From: Pseudeuparius sepicola | Taxonomy: Eukaryota; Arthropoda; Insecta; Coleoptera; Anthribidae | Length of the DNA stretch: 64,000 nucleotides | Assembly: GCA_963920635.1 (NCBI GenBank) | Contig: OY987302.1 | Span: 28,495,278-28,559,277 of the forward strand | Direction: 5' to 3' | Shown: positions 56,031 to 64,000 of the stretch, in pieces | Layout of the letters: every line of letters begins with the position of its first letter | Numbering within the stretch: position 1 is the stretch's first letter | Position numbers and translations under genes: made by a program | The notes under the pieces: generated by a model | Databases searched by the model: none | What the model saw: only the letters and a program-made list of their open reading frames with translations | Told to the model about the DNA's origin: nothing

Positions 56031-57372
56031 AATACAAATTTTGCATTTCACAAATTCCTTTAAACAGAGATAAACTGAAAGCTACAGGATACTAATGCTC
56101 TGATACAAAGCCAGTTATATTTAGCTTTTAAAATTTATAAATTATTCATATTTATTTAGGTACCTTCGAAAAAGGCCGTTGCTGATGCAACACAACAGAG
56201 CAAATACCAACTTCTCGATTTAGTTATAAAAATGTTAGAAATATCTACTAGAAACTTGTATGTTGTATCATAAGCAGTGGCGTAACCAGAATTTAAAGTA
56301 GGGGGAGGCTAATTATTTTTAAAAAACGTTCGGTAATATTTACGGCAAAACTATTGTTTTAAAATAAATTTTATTTAGAAATAAATACTACGCGGCAGGT
56401 CTTTGGAAGGGGGGGACTAAAGCCCCCAAAGCCCCTGGTCCACTGATCATAACGCACAAAAATCAATGACTGCACTTCCCGAGTTTATTGCCTAAGCCGC
56501 GTGCCGTTCTTTAGAACATCAGAAGCGATAGAAAAATAAAATAGAAATAAACCTAAAATCAACACGATGCGACCGCTATTCTTGCGATGTTGTCAAATTT
56601 CGGATGCCACTAAAGCTAACGTGTAAGAACTAATACACAGCAAAAACGTTCTGGATGTCACGAGTCGGTGGAGTAAAATTATCCAGAGTATATTTAATAT
56701 ACAAAACCGCGCAACTCGCGCGCCACCTGGTATATATACACCGAAACTAAAAATATACAAAATTTTTACAACCACGCATTTTGACATCCATGTTTATATG
56801 AAATTTTTTAATTTTTTTTTGTATCAAAAAATGTGCTGGTAAATTATGGCAGGCTAATTTCTAATTTTCATTGTACCTACTCTGCAAAAAAAATTTAAAA
56901 CGTGTTTACTCGAAAACGGTGCATGCTATCGAAGTTCAACAAGAGCACATTTTCTTCGTAAAGTACCTTCAGATTTCATAATTTCGCAAGAAATCTGAAA
57001 AAAGTAAACAAAAAAATTTGGGGTATTATTAACCCCTTAACCCCCCCCCCCATTTGGGACGCCTATGATTAAGAATGTCTAACTATCGCTACCTCGGTAA
57101 ATGTCAAATCTCACAGGTACATCACATACAAAATTTCAGAATTTTATTTTTGTTCGTTATGGAAATATTTATAAAAACCCGTTTGTGAATCTGCCCCTTT
57201 CGGGGGCTATAGCCCCATTAGGGGGCATTTTTGAGGCCATGTTTATAGGAATTTTTATCATTTTTGTAGGTCGCAGAACAAGCTGCTAAATTATGGCAGA
57301 CTAATTTCGGGACACCCTGTATATTTTAATCATTTACTTAACCCAACATTAAATAAATTTGTTATTTTTTAG
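56031..57372. other. No gene; transposon-end-like motif
   Basis: CAGTGGCGTAACCAG at about 56276 resembles a DNA-transposon end, and a G/C homopolymer-rich part follows. GGTAAATTATGGCAGGCTAA (about 56839) and TGCTAAATTATGGCAGACTA (about 57284) are direct repeats. No gene was identified. Confidence 0.4.
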
Positions 57373-57505
57373 AATCGACTCTCGGTGCTATTTATCAAGA
57401 CAAGAGTTGGTATAAATTGAAATTTCCTGTTTCTGGAAGTCCCGCTACTCGCCATTTACAAGGAAAGTTCAAGTATCTTACTCCAGGCAGTTCAGAGGAG
57501 ACAAG
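57373..57505 (+). CDS. Orphan internal exon candidate
   Basis: A TTGTTATTTTTTAG acceptor (AG at 57371-57372) and a GTGAGA donor at 57506 bracket 133 nt that are fully open in only one frame (first full codon at 57375). The 43-residue product reads STLGAIYQDKSWYKLKFPVS..., with a balanced codon composition unlike the AT-rich surroundings. I do not recognise the gene. No partner exon was identified within the window, so the others may be outside or may be on the far side of the palindromic repeats. This is the best candidate for host coding sequence here. Confidence 0.5.
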
Positions 57506-57637
57506 GTGAGAATGTTTCATTATTGTTATTGCCTAACCCAACCTGCTTACATATAACAGAATTTTCTTTGTATATGGTAGTGGAAACTTTTCTTCCCTAT
57601 TCAATATTGTAATATACCTTTTTTGTATGTACCTACA

Positions 57638-58287
57638 GTGTGTTTCACTTTGAGTCGAAGACAATTTCGTATTTTTCGAAAGATGGGCCGATTTTCAAAA
57701 AACCTTTTTTCAACCTATACTACTCCAAGAGCTCGAAATAGCCCTATTCCATTGCCTACTATTATAAAAAGAAGACACCCAAATATCAAAAAACCATATT
57801 AGACATTTTTAAGTATGAAATGGATAGTGCCATAGAATTATAGCCATAGTTCGAAACCCATTGTACAAAATTTCAAGACTGTTATACCGGGTGTTCAACA
57901 AACGAGGCCAAACTTCGAAAAAATTAGGGTTTCTGGAGTACCCGCTATAAAACAACGGGCATATTTTGTTGATCTATTTCCGAGAATCGATTAAGCTATG
58001 CCCAAGGTATTATTTTACATGGTATAGACATCCTAGCTCATACAAGATGTTTCGTGAAATAAATAAATGTGACGAAAAATAAAAAAATTGTCATTTCATC
58101 GCATTCTATATTAGTTTACATTAACTAGGCGCGTAGCGCCTAATATCAAACCCCGTTTTTTTCTTCAAATATATATTTTTAAATAAATGATCTTTTTGTA
58201 AAATTTGCATTTTTTACGAACACGAGTTACACTGGCTATATACCAATACTGAATTGGCTCGACTTCGAAATGAAACACACTGTATAC
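57638..58287. repeat. TIR element with ACAGTGTGTTTCA ends
   Basis: ACAGTGTGTTTCACTTTGAGTCGA at the left is mirrored, with mismatches, by TCGACTTCGAAATGAAACACACTGT at the right. No coding capacity. Confidence 0.6.
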
Positions 58288-58336
58288 CTAGACCAATTAT
58301 ACAGGATGATTCAGTTTGAAATACCGATCAGTAGAA

Positions 58337-59537
58337 TATACAGTGTGTCCCGTTTTTCATGTTAACACCCCTGAAAATCTAAGTAGGCTGAAGGAATTCA
58401 ATGGGGCAATTTTTTTATAGATATGGCCTACTGCGATTTTTTAAAAGGGTGCGTTTTTCGAAAAACCATATTAGGAATTTTTTTATTTACAATCTGACAC
58501 CACAGCGTTAATCAGGACACACCGAAACCCCCATATACCAAATTTGAACAAAAAATATACAGGGAATTTCATTCTGCAGGGTGGCAAAGTTGAGCAAAAT
58601 AGGAATTTTAAAGGCATCTGGCCAGTCAAGTGTGCTATGGAATTACCTCAAAACAGTTGAATGGTCAATAGGACCACTCAAGGTGTTGGTGTGCAAAGGT
58701 CCAATACAAAATATACAGAGTGTTCTTATTCGTGCTATCTCAAAATACTGAATTTTTGGAACTTTATACGGGACAAAAATCGAGTATATCAAAACCGCTC
58801 CACACACTATAAATGAACTAAATCTAAAAAATACAGAAGCCTGCCAGTTAGTAAGTCCATATCAGTTAAGGTGGCTGGTGTGCCACAACAGGAAACACAC
58901 AGAAAATGTATCATCTTAGACAGTGACTTTGTTGAAAAAGTCCAATATTTTAAATTGTTTTTATTTGTTAGTTGGCATTTTGTAAAGAAATACATTTCTT
59001 TTGTGTTTATCAATATTTTTTCAATGATTCCAGAGCACTCTTGATCCCTATAAGTTTCATAAAATTTCAGAATTTTGAGATGGCTCAGAGAAAAATGCCC
59101 TGTATATTTTTGTATTGAATCCTTGCACAGCAACACTTTGAGTGGTCCTTTTGACCATTCAACTGTTTTGAGGTAATTCCATAGCACACTTGACTCGCCA
59201 GATGCCTTTAAAATTCCTATTTTGCTCAACTTTGACATCCTGCAGAATGGAACTGCCTGTATATTTTTTGTTCAAATTTGGTATATGGGGCTTTCGGTGT
59301 GTCCTGATTAACGCTGTGGTGTCAGATTGTAAATAAAAAAATTCCTAATATGGTTTTAAGAAAAACGCACCCATTTAAAAAATCGCATAGGCCAGGCTTT
59401 CGCGGCAATGCCAAACCAATACTTCGCAAATGATGACCTTTCAGGGACATATCTATAAAAAAAATTGCCCCGTTCAATTCCTTCAGCCTACTTAGATTTT
59501 CAGGGGTGTTAACATGAAAAACGGGACACACTGTAGA
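58337..59537. repeat. Long palindromic repeat, copy C (chimeric arms)
   Basis: The outer arms (TACAGTGTGTCCCGTTTTTC, CACCCCTGAAAATCTAAGTA) are unique to this copy but mirror each other. The inner arms (ACCACAGCGTTAATCAGGAC, AGTTGAGCAAAATAGGAATT) and the centre match copies A and B. The frame 58807-59238 on the minus strand is repeat translation. Confidence 0.9.
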
Positions 59538-59603
59538 CATGTATTCCTAGTTTGTTCTATAAACTTTTTTATTTTGTGGTCTCATAAGAAAACTACTGTG
59601 TCG

Positions 59604-59985
59604 TATACAAGGTGAGTCTAAAATAACTGGCATCCTTTTTTGGGTAATAGAGATGGTCATTCTGAACCACTTTTCTTAATAAATTTTTTCCTAGCGCCGA
59701 GATTTTTCTATAATTCATCCCCTCAAAATCCCCCCTCTATGAAAACACGGCACTGGCGCCATGCCAACGACCGAGTAGAAAATGGTAAATCATCAACTAG
59801 TATGTATTTTGGGACCGCTATTCTATCCGCGTCAGTGCCGTGTCTTTATAGAGGGGGCATTTTAGGTGGGTAAATTAGAGAAAAATTTCGGCGATAGTAA
59901 AAAAATTATTAAGAAAAGTTGTTCAGAATGACCATCTCTCTTACCCAAAAAAAGGATGCCAGTTATTTCAGACTCACCCTGTATA
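59604..59985. repeat. Palindromic repeat with ~160-bp arms
   Basis: TATACAAGGTGAGTCTAAAA, ACTGGCATCCTTTTTT and AGAGATGGTCATTCTGAAC on the left are mirrored at 59920-59985. Confidence 0.85.
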
Positions 59986-60830
59986 TGTTGGGTTTGGGTA
60001 CTGAATATTTACCAAACTAGTTAAGATATTCAAGCAATATTATTAATAGCTGCATTGGTTGGCATAAAACCTGTTAAGTACCGCCAAAGCGAGTACAATG
60101 TCAAACATTTAAACAACCAGTGGCGGAGAAGTGGGTATAATTAATATTAAAAAAATGAATTACCTTGTACAGTAATACAATTTATTTGGTTTTTAATGTA
60201 GACTTTAATTGTACACAAAAATGTTCTCTCAGCATTTTTTCGTATGTGTTGTGGTTTCGTGATTTGATTTTTCGAATTATTTATCCCATTTAAACAAAGC
60301 AATTTTTTACAATAAACGTAGGTAACTATTCAATGCCATACTTTTCAAGATACAGAGCGTTACATAAATTAATTTGTGTGCCGTCTCTAAATGTTTTAGA
60401 CCCTGTACTTTTAATAGAAAAAGTTACTTTGTTTAAACTAAAAACACATTTTTTTCTAGTTTGAGTCCTACTTATGGAGCAAATACTTTAGTTGATTTTT
60501 CTTATATAACTTGAAATAATTTGAAAAATCAAATTTGCTACGAAACATTAATAAATACGAAAATATGCAGAGAGCACATTTTTGTTTACAATTAAAATCT
60601 ACATAAAGAAAACGTATGCATTTTATTACTGTATAAGAAGATTCGTTTATTTTTAAAAATAAATATACTATTTATACCCACTTCTTCGCCACTGGTTGTT
60701 TAAGGTGTTTGATATTAACCGGTTTTAGGACAACCCATGTCGTTATATCGCGTACCAAATATAACTTAAATATCTCAACTAAGTAGATTGGTAAATATTC
60801 AGTAAACCCAACATATTTTTTTAAAATTTT
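59986..60830. repeat. Palindromic repeat with hAT-like CAGTGGCG core
   Basis: TATGTTGGGTTT, TGAATATTTACCAA, CAAACATTTAAACAACC and CAGTGGCGGAGAAGTGGGTA on the left (to about 60140) are mirrored with some divergence at 60660-60815. It begins at the end of the previous palindrome. Confidence 0.75.
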
Positions 60831-62304
60831 AACAACCTGTATCTTTCTTATAAAAAAGTTTATATAACAAATTTCGGTATTTACAACTGAATCACTTTGT
60901 ACACAGGTACTACTAATATACAACCAACCTTTATCTTCCACCATACCGCTAGCAGATGTTAGAGCAGTCTATTTACGTAGAAGTGATTATGATTCCAGAT
61001 TCCAGGATAGGAACTTCTATATCTGAAGAAATAAACAAAATTTCCCTTTATATAATGTCGAAGTCGAAGCCGAGATCACAGCTATCCTAGAAGAATGGCA
61101 CAACAAAAGGACACTACTTAATACTATAATACTCTTATATATTACTATTCTAATGGTGATAAAATATTGATGTAGTACCTAGTATACTTTAAGTACCTAC
61201 AGGTACATAGGTATTTCTAAAGTATGAAAATATTTAGATACAGATATACAGATATCTCAGATGTGAATTACACTTAGTAGGCATGTAGCCAGTATTTAAC
61301 GAAAAGACTCTTTTCTGTTATGAGAGCTCTGTCGCAATTATTCATTACTTAAATATACATTACATAAAAAAAAGATATTCAGGTCCATATAATGTTATTT
61401 TGTCAAGTTTATTATTTATAGACAAGGAACAACTATTATCACATCTCATAGAACAGTAAAAAGTAATCCACCTTCCACACGAGAGGTGGCTTGATAGGAC
61501 AGGTGGCTAAAATAACCTTTGTTTAAAAATTAAATTAGGTAATAGCAAACACTAATTGAAGTTTTGCAGTTTCAGATAGCACAAAGGCATTTTCGATATA
61601 AGGCCTTTGCGTTCGCAAGCACCTACCCTATTGTGGGATTCCGTTATTATTATTTATCATTTATTAAATTAAATAATATTAAATTAAAAGGCAGTCCATA
61701 ATAGCAATATTTGGAGAAGTCTACCTAATTTGATTTATTTATAATCATTAAAATTGCCTAATGCAAATCAAATTATTATAAATTAACAATCCACAAGTTT
61801 TAAACATATTATTTATCTACTTACACACTGCCACCATATTCAGCACGTTTTCAAATGAAAAACTAATTCAGATACTTCTTCTAATCTCATATAAAGATAT
61901 TGAAGAAACGGCATCTCTAATGTTGTCCTTTAATTAAAGCGGGCCAAACTTGGCATTATGCTCTACCTTTTAATTTCAGATATCTTTTCCTAATAACTTT
62001 TTTCCATACCAATCTCTACAAATAAAGACAGTTTACTCTTGTACCATTTTACGTTTTTCAATTTTTTGAACCCCCTGTACAAGAAATATTAATTATTTCT
62101 ATGCCAATCTTATTTTAAGAACAAGCAAAATTTTTATCGACAGTAACTTTTCGATAAAATTATAAATAAAGAAATTTTTCCTACTGAACACCCTAACCGT
62201 GGACATAGGTACTGTATATCTACATACTCGTATAATATAACATCTGGCTTTTGGATTGGATTTCATATTTTTAAGGAATTTATTTGGTAAGTACTCTAAA
62301 TATG
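60831..62304. other. No gene recognised
   Basis: AT-rich; no supported frame or named repeat. Confidence 0.45.
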
Positions 62305-62972
62305 TATACAGGGTGAGTCACATCTAAAGGCAGAGCCGAAAACACAAGGTAGAATTCGCTAAAATAAGCACATATGCTTAATAAACATTAGCTCAAAAAC
62401 GCTTGGTTTTCCATATACAGAGTGTTGAAACTTTTCCAAATATTTTTTAATTTTTTTCTAGCCTGTTTAGGAATTATTTTATACATATTATGGGTTGTCA
62501 TTAATTTTATTTTAAATGCCAGCATAATCACCTTGACACTAGTTTAAAAAATCCGAAATTACGAAGAAACTGTACCAGAAATAAAAAAAATAACAAGAGG
62601 CACTTTTTGTTCCAAATTAAATGGGCTATCCAAAAAAGGCAAAATTTTTGGTTTTGCACAGGGCCGTACTACTTTTTTTCTACAATTATTTACAGTAACT
62701 ATTTGTACCTACGCCGCTGGTGATCGGAACGGGGTCAAATTATTCCACAAAATGGCAACCGTCCAGTGTATAATGTGTACCAAATTTGGTTGGAATTCCT
62801 AAATGGGATCGAAAGAAATTAAAAAAATATGTTATTTTTGGAAAATTTTCAACACGCTGTATATGGAGAACCAAGCTTTTTTGGGCTAATGTTTATTAAG
62901 CATATGCGCTTATTTTAGCGAGTTCTACCTTGTGTTTTCGGCTCTGCCTTTAGATGTGACTCACCCTGTATA
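62305..62972. repeat. Palindromic repeat with ~140-bp arms
   Basis: TATACAGGGTGAGTCACATC, AAAGGCAGAGCCGAAAACAC and AAGGTAGAATTCGCTAAAAT are mirrored at the right end. A second TACAGAGTGTTGAAA / TTCAACACGCTGTA pair lies inside. Confidence 0.9.
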
Positions 62973-64000
62973 TCTACCTATAACTATCTACATTTTTTTC
63001 GCTCATAAAAATAACCTAAGGATGTAAAAGTTTCCACTACCACAGATTGTTTTTTAATTGCAGCTTACTAACCTGAGAAATCACCAGTATTTACCTCATT
63101 CCTCTAATGAGAAGTAATATTTCTCTCCCTAGGTAAATAATGAAAAAAAAATACCTAGGTAAATAATGAAAAATTTTCTATATGACATTTAAAAATTAGT
63201 TTCATTTTATCAGCTTGACAACTGAACTCCCATAGGCTACTTGACATTTCGAAATATTTGAAAAAAGCGAGAAATGACTAAAATATCAAAATCTAATCAA
63301 ACATATAAAATACGATAATATTTCAATGTTAGTAGTAAAAAAAATTCTATATACACTTCGGTTGAGAAGACCATTATTTACCTCGCATATTACATAAAAA
63401 TGTTCGGTAAGTAATGGCTCACTTCTCAAACTAAGTTTATAATATACTATTTTATCAACAATCCTTGTTTTTATTTTTCACTTTTTTGCTTTCTTTTCAA
63501 TTGTCCAGCTTTAAGTATTTTTAATCATAAGAAACAATTGGATATTTTCACTAAAACAATCATTAAAATGGTTCCAAAGCATTTGTTTAGTCCATTTACT
63601 TGATATCCAAGGGGACGGGGTATAAAAAATAAATTGACCAACAAACCATTTGAGTTCAAAACTATTAATCCTGGAGCCCGTGAACAAAAATTGGGGGTAG
63701 TTGCTAAGGGGTTGCAAGCACATGAACAAATCAATTTTTTTCAAGTTTTGTTTTATTTTTCCTAAAGGGCAACAGATATGGCAGACATATTTGGGACAGT
63801 TTAGACACACATTAAACGCTATAAACTAAATATAATTTGGCTTGTCTACTTCCACCAGTCCCGGAGAAGCGGGGGTCAACCATCATATTTTTCAATAAAA
63901 AAAATGGTACGCCACTGGAAAAGTAATATTTTTCTGCCTTAACTAAATTTTAAAATCAATTCTAAAAAAAAGTATTCTTGACTTTTTTCGCAAAATTATT
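62973..64000. other. No gene recognised to window end
   Basis: The frame at 63511-63810 on the minus strand has clustered Cys near its start but no domain I can name. CAGTCCCGGAGAAGCGGG near 63857 resembles the CAGTGGCGGAGAAGTGGG end at 60119, so another repeat of that kind may be cut off by the window. Confidence 0.35.

Noticed and set aside
58807..59238. 143-residue minus-strand frame
   Set aside because: Lies within a palindromic repeat and is mirrored by similar frames in copies A and B; no coding signature.
61010..61110. Possible exon around SEEINKISLY
   Set aside because: Short frame without convincing splice sites or domain.
1..64000. tRNA, rRNA or snRNA genes
   Set aside because: No cloverleaf-like A and B boxes or conserved rRNA segments were recognised by eye; a covariance-model scan would be needed to exclude them.

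Overview
This window looks like nuclear DNA of an insect: AT-rich, with GT-AG introns of about 80 nt, arthropod-style TATA/TCAGT promoters, and an unusually dense layer of transposable elements of insect-typical families (BEL/Pao, Ty3/gypsy, jockey/R1-like non-LTR, PIF/Harbinger, P/THAP, Polinton/Maverick). I cannot fix the order from sequence alone. I found no bacterial genes, no rRNA or tRNA gene and no CRISPR array. The only candidate host coding sequence is one short orphan exon at 57.37-57.51 kb.

Layout. 0-9 kb: foldback and TIR elements (MITE at 0.39 kb, 325-bp hairpin at 1.9 kb, 123-bp tandem array at 2.2 kb, a 2.4-kb foldback at 3.0-5.5 kb carrying two nested elements, another at 7.0-8.0 kb). 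8.8-14.4 kb: a decayed THAP-domain gene, a GC-richer stretch without recognisable genes, and a P-element-like THAP transposon with TIRs and matching flanks. 14.4-21.5 kb: a decayed gypsy element split by a younger gypsy element that has 163/164-bp LTRs. 22-23.8 kb: a gag remnant and a tandem array. 23.8-33.2 kb: a decayed BEL/Pao element interrupted by a 0.6-kb MITE and by a 3.2-kb non-LTR element with a 12-bp target duplication. 33.2-39.7 kb: a non-LTR fragment, a possible second Polinton remnant, a Harbinger-like MITE, a decayed multicopy insect family gene and an internally deleted Harbinger element.

41-54 kb is the most unusual part. It holds a 0.6-kb array of about 21-bp self-palindromic repeats, a small tryptophan-rich acidic gene with its own TATA/initiator and poly(A) signal but one in-frame stop, a four-exon gene with a duplicated exon-intron unit, and a Polinton/Maverick-like locus. 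That locus has a decayed protein-primed family B DNA polymerase on the plus strand. On the minus strand it has an intact 225-aa unknown protein, an intact chromodomain integrase and an overlapping coiled-coil reading frame. The polymerase is also split by a 1.77-kb TG...CA insertion with a 4-bp target duplication.

54.7-63 kb: a run of long palindromic (foldback) repeats with TACAG(G/T)GTG termini, several almost back to back, sharing cores with the element at 7 kb.

As a system, the window is a transposon graveyard with nested insertions that can be ordered in time. The parts most likely to reward further work are the Polinton-like gene cluster with its unknown partners, the 21-bp palindrome array and the palindromic repeat family.
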